64,000 bases of DNA, from assembly GCA_033819885.1 (NCBI GenBank), contig JAQYUZ010000002.1:676276-740275 (forward strand), in the 5' to 3' direction. The position numbers and the translations under genes were made by a program. The notes beneath the pieces were generated by a model, which searched no databases, was not told the origin of the DNA, and was given only the letters and a program-made list of their open reading frames with translations. Positions 37,361 to 50,100 of the stretch are shown in pieces (the stretch's first letter is position 1; every line of letters begins with the position of its first letter). This DNA is from Microbotryomycetes sp. JL201. Taxonomy: Eukaryota; Basidiomycota; Microbotryomycetes.

Positions 37361-39661
37361 ATGCACGCCGCAGCAATAGCTCGCGAGACTGCTTGCTTTG
37401 ACACGCTGCCCACCGAGGTGATTGTCGAGCACGTGTGCGCGTGGTTGGCGCCGCAGGCGATCGCCAGGCTCGGCGCATGCTCACGTCGACTGCATGCCAT
37501 CACAAGGGCAGATGCTGTTTGGAGAAGAATTGTGCTGGATGTCATGACGATCCACAGCGCTCACGCTTGTCCTGCGCCCGCCAGTCACGGTCAATCTGCC
37601 CCGGAGAGAGCGTCGGCCCCACCGCCACCACACGTCGAGCATGCGGGCGACTGGTTCACTCACGCCGCCTTCCTGCTCCCTCGTGCAAAGTACTTGGGGT
37701 TTTGGATGTCGAGCTCGCCGTTCACGCAAGTCGATCAGTGCATCCCTCATTCGCCACCGAGTCTCACCTTTTCACACTCACTGTTGTACCAATGCAGGTC
37801 TCGAGTCATACTCCTCACGGCGTCATGGCACCCGAAACGGAACGAGACCGTCATCGAAGCATTCCAATTGCTCCCAAAAAACTCTCTCGCCACACTTGAA
37901 CGGCCCCCCACCACCTCAGGCAATGCTGTACTGTCTCGTGTCCCGGCTGGATGTATACTAGATCCCTTCGGCACCTCGTACTCGGTACCTCGTCGCTTGA
38001 GAGACACAAATCCAGATGCCGGCTTGTCGGTCGACCTGCTCGAGCTAGAATTTGACTGGTTGCCTCTGTTTCGACTGTCTCCCTCAAGCTCGGCCATTCT
38101 ATCCCCTTCGAGAAGCTCGCTAGCGGATCTCATGGCCATCAATGTCTCATCTGGCGATTCGATGGCAAACAGCCGAGACGAGGACGGCGCCGACGACGTA
38201 TCGATGAGCTTGAAGATCGAACCGTTCAGCGTACGACGTCAAGTGACGAAAGATGACAACGATTCGACAAGCGGACAACGAAGAACAATTGCAGATGCCA
38301 TGTTTGCTCTGTTCACTGGTCAAACACCTGACGCTCCCTGGCCTACGCCGGCTCTTTGTGGTCTTGACGTTCAAGAGGCAGAGAGGAAACGAGTGTGGGG
38401 TCAGGCGATGAGAGGCATGAGCGATTGGGTGACAGCCAGAGGACAAGAGATGGACGTGCACAGTCAAGAACCCTCGGCCTCTGACTCTGAACCGATCACA
38501 GTTGTCAAAGGTTTCGGACTGCAGGTTCGAAAGAAAGCTACACGTGCCTTTCGCACTGAAACGACTGCCATCGATAGACGTGATTCGTCAAGAAGGAGAG
38601 GTGTCGGTGCCAACGGAGGTCCGGCAGTCTTATGGCATGGTAGTGAACGAGACCCGGACCAGAGACGTGGAGTGGCCATCATCCATGCTCAAGCCAACGA
38701 GCGAGAAGTATGTCTACTGCTTTGATCGACAATTCTCTACCTTCATCATTGACGGTTTTTAAAGCGAGGATTTAGGTTCCGCATGCCTGGGTCGGCCACT
38801 CCTGTCGTCGAGGAGGACCCAGCTCAGGACCAAGATTTGCCGGAGGAGATCGTACGGACTGACGGTGAGTCAAGCAACGGACTCCAGAGTCAAGACAGCT
38901 CATGCGATATTCATGTGATACAGGGGAAGAGTTCTACCCGTTGCGTGCTCCAGACAGACCTGTGCATACCTCTGAGTCTCTGGCTACCGACTCGGAAGAA
39001 GACGTTCTCGCTACAAGTATGGAAGGATTGTGGTCAGTCTGCACTCGTACGAGAGCTTCGTTCGTTCGTATGATCGTTGCTGACTCGCCTGAAAATCACT
39101 AGGGTTGGCACATACGGAGGTCACGGTCTCGAATTCGGTCATATTAGACTCGTCACAACCCATCAAACTTCTACCGATTCGAGTCACTTTCTAGAACGTG
39201 AACTTGAATACGTCAAAGTCACTGGCGACGCCAACGTACCCTCAGGACAACCTTCATGGAAAGTTTTCCTGCCAGGCCACGAAGCGAATATTGCCGATGC
39301 TACAGCTGACGATGGCGAGGTCGAGTATGGTCGACTGGGTCCGGGAATGGTAGAAACTATCACTGAAGAGACTTTTTTGAGGTGGTGTGAAGGTTCAGAA
39401 GTTGCGGATTGGGACAGAGTCACTCATTATGGAGCAGGAAGAGTCGCTCTGAGCGGTTACGTCAATCCTGATTGGACAAGAGCTCAATTCATCTTTATCA
39501 AGTCTCTTCACAAAGTCAAATGTGGCTGTCGACAAGATGATGACGGTCTTTGCGATCATGTCAACGTACAAATGCAAGACGAACGAGTTGTCGTTGACGA
39601 GATCAGAGTGAGGTGGCCAGAGTTGGGCAAAGTATCTTGCTTCAGACGGGTCAGGATTTGA
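37361..39661 (+). CDS. F-box protein, FBXO31-like
   Basis: This is a probable substrate receptor of an SCF ubiquitin ligase. The F-box is near the N-terminus: CFDTLPTEVIVEHVCAWLAP then RLGACSRRLHAITRADAVWR. The FBXO31-type part follows (FLLPRAKYLGFWMSSSPFTS, VILLTASWHPKRNETVIEAF). The C-terminal domain has GLWVGTYGGHGLEFGHIRLV, ELEYVKVTGDANVPSGQPSW, GRVALSGYVNPDWTRAQFIF and VRWPELGKVSCFRRVRI. The middle is long, variable and Ser/Asp-rich. The intron at 37726-37797 uses a GC donor and is a stop-free multiple of three. Near 38.5 kb the reading frame changes, which an intron ending CTGCAG must explain. I did not fix its donor. Confidence 0.8.
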
Positions 39662-39850
39662 TATAACACGACAGACAGATCGCACTGCTGCAGCTGCTGC
39701 TGTATTCGAATGCCGCTGGTTGCAAAAGTCGCCAGACCGAGTTCACAAACTATTCCGCAACGAATAAAACTCTTGCGGCCTCGGTCCATCACTCACACCC
39801 GCTCCATTCGCTGTATATATGTACGACGCACACCTCCATCTCATTCGCCC

Positions 39851-42092
39851 TCAAGACAACCCGGCAACTTTGTCCTTCACGGCCTTGACGAGGTTCGTCG
39901 CGTTCACGTTTGAACCCATCCTCAACATGTACGACGTCGGACCTTGTTCGGCCGATTCAATTACGGCGAATCGAACGTACTTTTCTTGATTGACTTCGAT
40001 TGAGAATTTTTGAAACAAGGGAGCGTTGAGCAGTAACCTGTGAGTCGCGTCGGCCCTCATCACTTTGCCCAGACGTTCACACGAAAAGCATCAGTTTTGG
40101 CTTGAGAATCGCTCGGTCGCATGCACTTGGGGAGGACTGACCTAGCCGTGCGCCGTTCTTGTCGCCCTCCCTTGTGGCGTTGAGCTTGAGAACGCCAGTC
40201 CCTCGCTCGACCCAAGATCCATCGTGCATCGCAAACAATTTCGCCCGGACAGAGTGCAACAGCTCGTCGTTCTCTTCACCAGTGATCACTGTCAAAGACA
40301 TTCGCACAGGTGAGCGTTAGCTTTTCTTTCCGATGCGGAATGGCGGAAAACAAAAAGCTAGACGAACCTTCTTGCTCTGTATACACCTTTCTGTCAGGAT
40401 CAGGTTCCTCAACTTCTCCAATCTTGCGTCCAGTGTCGACCACCCTGTCTTCGCCATCTGAATCGGTCGACTTTTTGGCAGTAACGCTCGCAAATGGAGA
40501 AGCCGTGGCCGCCGAGAATGATCCGAATCCAGACGCTGCACCGCCCGCAGGTTTTGGCGTGGATGTCGCAGTTACTGCAGACGCAAAACCTGATTTCGAA
40601 GCAAATGTCGAAAAAGGTGTAGAGGTCGAACCCGCAGGAGTGAATTTGTTGAACGGAGTAGAAGGAACGGCAGCGGTTTGGTTATTATTAGTCTTCGGCG
40701 CTTGAGCTGCCGAAGAAGGCGCTACACGCGCTACAGACGGTGTTGAAGGCGCCGCGACGGACGCAAATGGAGATGAGGCAGCGAAAGAAGCCTTGGCTTT
40801 TGGTTTTTGTGCGTCTTCGGTCTTGTTCGAAGCCGCAGCGGCGAACGGCGACGCCGACGCCGACGTCTTTACCGCAGAAAAAGGAGAGCTTGTTGACGAA
40901 AAGGCAGAGAATGACTTGGTCGAGTGTCCGTGTCAGTCATGACCGGAAACGCGGGAACAATAGTGGTCTACCCACTCACCGTGGTTTTCGGCGCTGGCGA
41001 TTTCGACTGCTCCTCTACATCAACGGTCTGTGCAGATTGGGCAACTTCTGAAGCAACGTCGGCAATCTTCTTGTCCTGCGCCTTTTCGTGATCGTCCTGA
41101 TCTCCGAGCTTCGCGGCCGTCTCTGCCACCTCTTCAGCCACTTTTGCCGTCTCGACATCTTGCTGCCTCTCTTCTTGAGCCTCTTGCTCGTCTTGCGAGG
41201 CGACGACCTTTGCGCTCTCTGCCACTTCATTTGCAATGTCCGCTGCCGACTCGCTTCCAGGCGCCTTTTCGTTATGACCCTGCTGCTTGTTCTCGTCTTC
41301 CCACTCGAGCGCTTGTACCCTTCTCCTTATCTGCCTCGTATCTCTGCTCTCAACGCCTTGGCTGTTTGCAGGCGTGTCTGGTTCGATGTCGTTCAGGCCA
41401 GCCGGCGGTGGTGGCGTCGTTCTCTTTCTGCTCTTGCCCGTCGCCGTCGCACGGTCTTCATCTTCCGCTTCGTCCACGTTGTCAGAGGTTAGGATTGAGC
41501 GATTCTTGTCATCGGATCGAGGAAGAGCGTCAGCCGTTGTCGGCTTGTCGTTTGACGAGTCTGATCCGACTCGGCTTTGAGACGAAATATGAACAGTGGG
41601 GTCAGTATCTCTCGAACAGTGACTTGCAATAAGTCAAAGTCGAGGATGAACGTCTGTGATCAATGTGAGAGGGAGCTCACCCTTTCTTGGCCAAAGGCGT
41701 ACTTGCGCCGCCACCGCTGGCGAGTCCGCTACCGAGAGTCTTTGTCTCGTCGCCTTCGCTCTGTACAGGCGAGAAGCGTCAGCTCTCGTGCGAGTCCCAG
41801 TGCGCGCGCAGAGGGCGCATGAACCGAGGCTGATGAGCCACGACAGGACTAACTCGAGGAGTAGATGGGCCTAGCGCTGCTTCCCTGTTGCGTTTCATTC
41901 GACTGGCTGCTGCTGCTCCGCCTGACCGCAAATGTTGTCAGTTTGCGGTGAATCGGGGCGCGGGCGCGAGGGGCGTCACTGAACTCTCCGCTCGCTACAC
42001 TCACTAGCAGTAGAAGCAGTGACAGCAGGCATCGCCTCGCTACCTTCTCGGGTAGAACTGTCGCTCGTCGACGGTTGAACTCCGTCAGACAT
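39851..42092 (-). CDS. Ran-binding protein, RanBP3/Yrb2-like with FG-type repeats
   Basis: This is a nuclear Ran-GTP-binding cofactor for Crm1-dependent export, by analogy with Yrb2/RanBP3. The C-terminal RanBD reads VITGEENDELLHSVRAKLFA, FAMHDGSWVERGTGVLKLNA, RADATHRLLLNAPLFQKFSI and YMLRMGSNVNATNLVKAVKD. Before it lie spaced SPF/PFA/GFG elements (SPFSAVKTSASASPF, SGFGSFSATASPFASV) like those of FG nucleoporin-related Yrb2. The middle is a highly acidic, Ala/Glu-rich repeat region (VAEEVAETAAKLGDQDD). The N-terminus starts MSDGVQPSTSDSS at 42092 and includes TGKSRKRTTPPPPAGLND, a possible nuclear localisation signal. Several introns join these parts. The 5' exons are less certain than the RanBD. 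Confidence 0.83.
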
Positions 42093-42248
42093 GCTCGTGC
42101 GGCGTCAAAGTCGCTCAAAGGCGCGCAAGGCAACACAGCAGCGCGCGAGAGCACAACCGGCTGCTTCCATCGTAGCGCAATACAACATTCTCGCACGACA
42201 CATACACACAACAATACGTTCCACGATAAATTACCATGTCCGACCGTG

Positions 42249-44689
42249 TCAAGACTCGAAAAAATCAAAATCGTCCTTGCTCAACGACGAGCCTCCAGTC
42301 GCGCTTGGTGGCGTTGGCCCAGGCGGTTGGTTCGTCCCAGACACGGCCAACGTCGGCGGTCTACTCGCAACCAAAGGTTTGCTCATCGCGGCAAGCAGCT
42401 CTGGGGGTAATGCCGTCATCGTCTTCGCACCCGTTTTTGTTTGAGCCCCGTTCGAACTAGGAGGCGTCGTCGTGTCGAAACGAGGCACGGGGCTGACGCG
42501 TGTGACAGGTTGCGCAGGCGGAGGAGGCGGAGCCAGAGGCGCTATCGGAGAAGATGACTTTGGCGGTGGACTCATGCGCGGCAGCGCGTGCAGAGGCGAC
42601 TGAGACTTGCTGGCGCTCGGCCGAACAGGCGATGCCGGTGGCGCATTGAATCTCGGAATAGAAGCGTTCGGTCGCGACTGCATGCCAGCTTGTGACACTG
42701 GACCGGGTGGAGCTACCACCGGTGTTCTTGTTCGCTGCGTCGACGCTGCAACAGAGTCGAAAAACGCGTCAAAAGAATCGTCAACGTCGGTGACGGGACC
42801 AGCAGCAGGCACGACGGTTGAGACGCCGCGAGCTTGCGGAGCCGCGAACGACGAAGGAAACGCCGCTACTCTGCCGGTCGGCAGGGGCACGCTCGCGGCC
42901 GTGAACCCCGACCCAAGTGGTCGGCTTGGCGTTGCAACTTGCTGTCGCACGACCGGGTTGCTGTTCACCCGATTGTCGTCATCATCGTCATCGGCAAACG
43001 GGTCAAACGGATCCAACGACTTTGTGACTTTTGTTCTCGAGCTAACAGGCGCCCGTGTCGGAGCTTGAGAGAAAGCTCCGATGAGCCCACCAAAGTCATC
43101 CTCCGGTTCGTACGTTGGAATTTGCTTGGGGGCAGAATTTTGCCGGCGAGCAGATTTCCTCGTGTCGTACAACTCGACATCATCGTCGTCGTTGGTGTCG
43201 TGAATGTTCCGTACAGTCGGCCGCGTCATCGAGGGCACTGCAAAAACTGGCTCAGACCGCTTCGACACTGCTTCGAGCGCGTCCAAGTCTTTCGGTTTCC
43301 ACTCTGCAGCGACAGAGTTAGAAGGGGCTTGCTGCTCCTCTATGCTATTCCTCGCAGAGCCCTGTCCTGAAGCAGTGTCGGACGCGGCTGATTGACGCTT
43401 GAACCGGCCAATGAGGCGACCGAACGCTGATGGAGCCGCCGTAGCGGCCTGCTCGCTCGACGTAGCTGTCGCAATTGGCTCTAGCTTCGGCGCTGACGAT
43501 GCTGTCTCTTGCGTTGCAGCAGTGGCGGCGACCTCTGTTACATTGGACCCGCCTCTGCGCCACCACGTTCGAGCTGGTTTGGCAGCAGGTTTGTCTGTCT
43601 CGGATTCTGCATTTTGTTTTTGCTGTTGGCTGTAATCACGCGTGGCGTCAAAACTCGGCTTGGTTTCAAGCGCGAAGTGCGCGAAACCCACACTCTATCG
43701 TCTTGTCTTTCTGCCACCTCTTCCCGGCTTTGCCGTTGCTCGTACTCGGCCGTCATCTACAACAAATGGTACAATGAGATGATTTTGTCGAACTTATAGA
43801 CGAGACACCGGGTTTGCTCACCGGAGTATGCCGACCTTGTTCGAGTTCGCTGGCATCTTCCTCCTCTTCTTGAGTGAATCGCTCTTCTTCTCGCACTGTA
43901 TCCGGATTTTCAGTCCAGCTCTGGGACATTGCATGCGCCGTTCCTGCTCCCCAGCCATCTTCACTGCTCGCGACAGACGGTCTCCGTCGAGCTTTGTCAA
44001 AAGCGTCGCCGAACGTTGGAAGTGGTTCAGGTACCTCGGGCGGTGACCATTCTTGCTCGGGCTGCCAAGCGTCTATTCTTGTCGATGCAAGCGCTGCGCC
44101 TGCTCCATCGACGTCAATGTCGTCATTCACGCTGAGTGACGAGATCGGTGGCAACACTGGAGAACCGACGGGTGCCCAGCCTCCGGCAGAGTCTGACTCT
44201 GACGCCGCGTCGGTCATCGCGCCAGCGTGATGGTCACTCTCGAACGCTGTAGACTCGACGTGGGCAGTGCCGTCGAGAGCAGGTGAGAATGACGGAGGCG
44301 AGGTCGGACGAGGCAGCTCGGGCGAGTCGTCAGCGGTCCAGCCTCTGTTTGCGCCGGTTGAGGCCCCAAATGAATCTTGACGGGCCATGAATGGAGACGG
44401 GGAAGTGTACGATTCCCCTGTGCCGAGTCCGCCGTCGCCGGTGTGGCTGTCACTTGTCGTCATGGCCGCTGACGGGCCGCGTGATGACAGCATAGCAACA
44501 CCCGTATCGTCATGGGCCGTACCCCACCCTGGATCATCTGTCCAGCCATTACCACCAGAAGAGAATGCGTCTGTCGCTGTCGTCAATGAAGGCACTCCGG
44601 CTGCGCTGCTGCTGCTCAACGGCGGCAAAGCGAACCCAACATCCTCGTCGTCGGCAGAACTTCCCCAAGGATTGTCCATAGAGCGTCGG
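42249..44689 (-). CDS. Disordered Trp/Asp-rich protein with DPF motifs, adaptor-like, family not recognised
   Basis: I cannot assign this gene to a family. It starts MDNPWGSSADDEDVGFALPP at 44689. Exon 1 is rich in spaced Trp in acidic settings (NGWTDDPGWGTAHDD, RGWTADDSPE, DAWQPEQEWSPPE, DGWGAG). After an intron comes a charged stretch (MTAEYEQRQSREEVAERQDD) and a second junction using a GTGGGT donor. The long C-terminal part holds KSLDPFDPFADDDDDDN, DDSFDAFFDSV, FGGLIGAFSQ and ends DDFDFFES. DPF, WxxF-like and DxF motifs bind appendage domains of clathrin adaptors in known proteins. An endocytic or trans-Golgi accessory role is therefore a reasonable but unproven inference. No folded domain is obvious. 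Confidence 0.65.
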
Positions 44690-44897
44690 CGCGGGCCGAC
44701 CCTGGACCGCTTGTGTCGCAACAGAGGGGAAAGCAAAAGGACGAGCGCTCAAGCATATTTGACCGTTCACAAACATTGTACGCGTCGCAAATCAATTGCT
44801 GCAGGTGATTCATGGCCCTGATTTGACAGTCCTGCTGCCAATTTGGCCCTTCTAGATGCCAACACGACTGAAAATCCTTCCCGCGCCACTTGCTCCT

Positions 44898-46534
44898 TCA
44901 AGATGTCACCGCGATCGTCAAAGCGCTTACGAGCCAGTCTCTCTCCAGCCCAGAGTCGGTATATACCATGCAATAGTCGCCATCGTGCAGACACAGCTTG
45001 ACAGAATGCGGCACGGCCGATTCTTCAGGGTCTTGGACGACCGAGGCAATGTTGTCGCACGCAAACACGGAAACGGGCGAGTCCTTGTCCTGCAGAATTG
45101 GCTGATCAGAAGAGAAAGCAGCACTTTGAATGACCTTGCAAGCCAACCGTTTGCGTCTTGAACAACTTTAGAGCCGTGGCGTCGAGCTCAAAGTATCTTC
45201 GCCGCCAGATCTGCACACGATCAGCGGTCAGTCGATCGGGTACTGCAATAGAACTCGAGACGGACGATCGAGGTGCTCGACTGCGCAGACACATGCCCTC
45301 TTAGCATCGTCTCTCCAGCGTGCTTCGCCCTCTGCAAGCTCTCGTTCATCTCGAGTCGCGCGCGTTCCTGCTCTTGTTTCCTCCTTTGCACCTCCTCAGC
45401 CGCCTTTTCCTCCGCTGCTCGCCTCTGTTGAGCGACAAGCTTTTCCAACTCGAGCTTTGCCCGCCTCGATCTCTCGTCTTCGTCTTTCCTCCGACGTGCC
45501 TCGTCGGCCTTCTCGAGCTCTCGAGCCCTTCTCTGCTCCTCTCTCTTCAGCCTATCTTGAGCCTCAGCAGTCTCTCTTTCCTCTTGCTCAACTCTCAATC
45601 GCTCTTCAAGCTCTCGTTTTTGTCTTTCACGTCGATCAAACTCTCTTTGAGCTTGAACGGCCGCTTCGGCCGCCTCCCGAGCTCGTTCAGCAGCTTGACG
45701 CTGTGTTCGTTCTCGAACGAGTTTCGCTGCAGCCTCCTTGTCTTGCAACTCTCTTCGAAGGCGTTCTGCTTCCAATTCCGTATCACGCACCGCTGTTGTA
45801 TCGCTTGGGTGTTCGATTGATTGATCAGTCACAGTTGAATTGATCGGGGACATTGTTGCGGTCATACTGGTCGTCCTATTGTGCGGATCATCGTCGTCAT
45901 CACCATCGTCGTCAGAAGCTCTACTGAGCATTGCGGCTGCAAAGTGTTGACTGTCACCTGCCTCCGTGGACCGACTCGTCTTTGCCGCGTCCGGGACCGG
46001 CAACGCTACTCTGCTTGACGTTCTAGATGTGACTGGCGCACTTTCGTTCCCAGCAGCGCCACCATTTACTCTCAAAGTTGTTGGTGACCGTCGTCCAGAC
46101 GATTTCGCATCGTGAAGGGACGATGACCGCATCGGAGTCGGCGACCGATCAACAGCCAGATTCGACATGCCGTTCGTCAGGTCGTCACGAGGCGACTTTT
46201 CAGGGACGTCAGGTGGTACAAGTGACATATTCTGGCCTGACTGGTACGGTCCGCGAAATTGTGACGGCGAACTGAAATTGGACGAGGACGTTGGGGTGGC
46301 TGCGTATCGAGACGAGGAAGGGGACGAGTTGCTCGAAGACGATTTCAGCCTATTCTCGACCAAGGACAACGTGAGGTCTTGCGCATCCACCAAGTTGACG
46401 CTCGTGTCGTGCTGGAATGTTCAATAAGTCAGCCTGGCGTAAATCTTGTGCTTTGAGCAAACACAGTGGCCTACCCTGAATGCAGACGCGACTGCTCTTG
46501 CATGAACGAGCGCCCGAGCTATAGTGTTGAGCAT
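44898..46534 (-). CDS. Coiled-coil protein with C-terminal PH domain
   Basis: From the ATG at 46534 (MLNTIARALVHARAVASAFR), exon 2 continues HDTSVNLVDAQDLTLSLVEN. A Ser/Pro-rich disordered region and an acidic run (DDDGDDDDDPHN) follow. Next is about 140 residues of continuous heptad-like coiled coil dominated by Glu, Arg, Ala and Gln (ELEAERLRRELQDKEAAAKL onward to RRKQEQERARLEMNESLQRA). The C-terminus is a PH domain split by introns: IWRRRYFELDATALKLFKTQ, ILQDKDSPVSVFACDNIASV, HSVKLCLHDGDYCMVYTDSG and ERDWLVSALTIAVTS, with the conserved helix Trp. This suggests a dimeric membrane-associated adaptor of cortex or signalling type. The exact family is unknown. An additional upstream exon is possible. 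Confidence 0.72.
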
Positions 46535-47187
46535 ATCAGCCTCTCGCTTGTGCGCAGTCGCGACTTGTCGTGCCTCTGGGAGGGGACCGAGCGTGCTCAC
46601 CTCTCTGCACGCCACTCACTCCCTCTTCCGGTACACACGTTACCAGGACCAAACCTCCGTCGCTCTTGAGTAATCCAAAATGAATTTCGGTTTCCGACTA
46701 GATCGCGTGATCATGCCAAAGCAAACGCTTTGTCAATTCGATTTTCATCCCGCTGCTTTGCTGTAGCAGTAGAGTGTGCGTACAAGGTTGCTTCTCATCT
46801 CTTCAACTCCTCCTGATCCATGGCTGTGCAAGAATAGCTTGTCCCTTGTGCCTCTATAAGACAGCACGAACCTGCGCGTTCAATGAACAGCGCCAGGGCG
46901 GGCGTCAACACGTATCGACATGCACAGAGCCGAAGCACCGACTCGCCAGCTGGTAGAAGAAGAGTCCGAGAGCACGGCATGGTACGTCAACCTGACCTCT
47001 GGGTCGTCGAGCGATACGGACATGCGCAAGCTCAGAGGGAAAGCAAAGCCGAGCAGGCACCCGAAAGGTCCGTCGAACCCCAAAACGCCGATGCAATGCA
47101 GATGATCAGAATACAAGAGACCCACAGCGAAGGAGTACATTGGAAACGACTGCAAACGCAATAAAAGGATAGCACGGCACGCAAGAT
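46535..47187. other. Intergenic region between the PH gene start and the CLC gene end
   Basis: This 653-bp spacer should hold the promoter of the coiled-coil PH gene and the 3' UTR of the CLC gene. Short open frames here on either strand lack a credible start or domain. No RNA gene is evident. Confidence 0.35.
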
Positions 47188-50100
47188 TCAATCGCCACGC
47201 TTCTTCTCGAGCCATTTGAGGTATTGGAGATACCTGTCGAGAATCACCGTCAGCAGTCTTCGTCAACGCACGAAGGGGCGCCGAGAACGACTTACCGGAC
47301 CTTCTCAATGACGCCATAGTGCAGACCACGCTCATCGTGAACCAACAAGTATCTCGCTCCGAGCTTGATGAACAACTCGTGGACGAGCTCCATCGGCGAC
47401 CTGACACTGACGGCAATCGGCGCAGGATCAATCAACCATCCCAAGTCATGTCCTGCAGGAGTATGTCCCCTCGACGAGGCCAACGACATTCCATGCCTCG
47501 CCGCCACTGCCGTTCGAAACACGCACGGCGTGCTCGGATGCGCAAACCTGGCCATCTGAATCAAGCCATGTTCGAGCTCTTTGCTCGCAATGTATCCAAA
47601 ACAGCGAAGACGGCGGTCTCCGCCGGTCGTCGTACCGCTCATGTCGTCTCTGGCGACAATCGGGAAACCCGATCCTGAACCTTCCGCGTACAAGGCGACG
47701 AGCTTGGCATGGACGGTCGCGTACGTGTTGTCTTCGTCCAAGGAAATGACGGGAGCCTTGGTGTCTGTGACTTCGGCAACGCTCGATTGATGAATGTATT
47801 CGATTTTCGAATCAAGGTAAGGCAATTCCGCAATTCTGCGCATGGCGTAGAGTCAGCTTGCGGGACTTTGCAATATAACCTTGTCCCTTAGTGAAACAGG
47901 GCAAAACGCACTCGAGGACAAGGTCATAGATGGATCGGGGCTCGATAGCGTCCGCGACCGTCTTCGCACTCAAGACGCCGAGCATGACCGGCACGCTGTA
48001 CGTCAACGAGCCCGTTAATTCAAACATGATGACTGCCAGCGAAACAGTCGTCCTCGTCACTCCAGCTAGAGTTGAAGCAGCTCCGATCATGGCCCAGACG
48101 CCCGGCAAAACACAGCTTTGGCCGAAAGGCAGAGGTCCTTGTTCAGTTGCCTTGCGACATGATTCGAAGATGGCCAGGTCGGGATGGCGAGCGTGCAGTA
48201 CTTCAACTACTAGTCCGGCCATGCGTCCAGCGAAAGCTCCGACCGCCAAAGTCGCTGCGACGGAAAGCTCAGCTCAAACATTCGCACGTTTCAATCATCG
48301 AACCTCACGGATGAATATGCCAGCGGGCAGCTTGATGCCAAAGGTGATTACAGTCAAGAAAACTGCGGACGCGCTGGTGTAAGGAAGCAAAGTCGGTATC
48401 GTGGTCAAGATCCATACTCACATTTGATGAGTAACGCAAGTCCCAGCCCCACGAGCAGTTTCGGTACTTGTTCAGGCACGTTGACGCACAGTCCACCAAG
48501 CGTGCTGCCTCGATGGCATTCTGAGAACAGTTCGCTGACTAGTTCGGTGCCACCTTTGCGCAGCCATTGACTCCAATAGCTGACTCCACCGGTCAATAAC
48601 GTCACAAGCGCGACTTCCATGATGGGATGGGCCTTCAAAAAAGTACCGTTACGAACTCGGCGAGTCCACCAGGCGTTGGCCTTGCAAAAGACGGCGCCGT
48701 ACAATCCGCCAAATATCCCAAGCAAGAGAAAGCCGAGCAGCTCGAACGTGTGCCAGTCCTAGAACCAGGCTCAGCACTGATCATGCAAATGTTCACCGTG
48801 TACTCACTCGATCGTACGTGACTTCAAACAGGACAATCTTGCCAGATCGAAACGGATTCAGCAACTTGAGCGACATGGCAGCAATCAATGCGCCGCAGAA
48901 GCTCCGAATCATCGTCCGCGGCGGAAAATAGTACGAGACTTCTTCCAATGAGAACAGCGTCCCTCCAACAGGTGCCCCAAAAGACACTGCTACACCAGCA
49001 GCACTGAAAACGAAGCTGGTCAGACAGGCAAGCAAAATTGACAAGATGCACGCTCACCAACCGGCGCTGATTATCTCTCGACGCTTGGCTTCGTTTCGAT
49101 CGTATTTTGGAAAGAAGCGCGAGAGGATATTGGACACTGCACTCGCGATGTGAACGAAAGGTCCTTCCTTGCCCAGAGACAAGCCCGACGCGACGGACAA
49201 AGTCAGTCCAACGGCTTTAGTGACGAGCGTATAAGCGCCCAAGTAGCCGCGTATGACGAATCCCGACAAGATTGTCTTGATCTCGGGAATGCCAGAGCCG
49301 GCTGCAAAGTAAAGCGTCTTGCGAGGTCTGGGCGCGGAGTTCGCAAGCTTTGTATCGAATGCTTTACCAGGTATGCTCGTCTCGTTCAAGGTCGCATGGT
49401 TCGGGAAACTTCCGTACGCGCTGGCGCTTCGCGCTGGCACTGCAGGAAATTCAGGCGAGAAGCCAGGGTGGGGCATAGAGGGCGAATCTTTCGAAGAGAA
49501 GACCGATGTCGATGCCGTCAGATAGATCGTCATAGCAGACGCCAGAGTAGCAAATGCGACCTGCAGTCAATATATGCGTCAGCAATCAACTTGGATGCAT
49601 GGACTTCGGCTCACAGCAATGACGAGATAAGTCGCGAAAGCAAATACAGTCACGAGCGTGCTGCCTTCAAGCTTCTCTGTCCAGACTTGATTCCAAGTCT
49701 TCCAGTCTTTGCACTCCGAGACTGAAACCGACATCGTGTCTGTCCAGCTGGTGAGGCCGAAAAGGCTGCTCACTGACGTTTGTGGAGCCGCAGAATTGCA
49801 GCAGAAGCGTTTGGCGGCGTAGAGGTCATTCGTGCAGTACCCGTCTTTGTAGTCAAACAGTACCATTTCTGTTGATATGATCATAAAGGCGACGCACGCA
49901 GTGAAGAAGCCTGTGCGAACAGAATTTAAGCGTTTGCCTTTTACCTGCAAGACATTGCGTACCGATCAAGGTAACTAGGATCCACCCTTGTGAGCCGTCC
50001 CACAGATTGATGATGAGACCTCGCAAACCCCCGGCAGCGCGCTTCTGACGAAGGCGGCGCCTTCGGAAGCTGTCCTTGACAGAGTCGTGGATCCAGTCGA

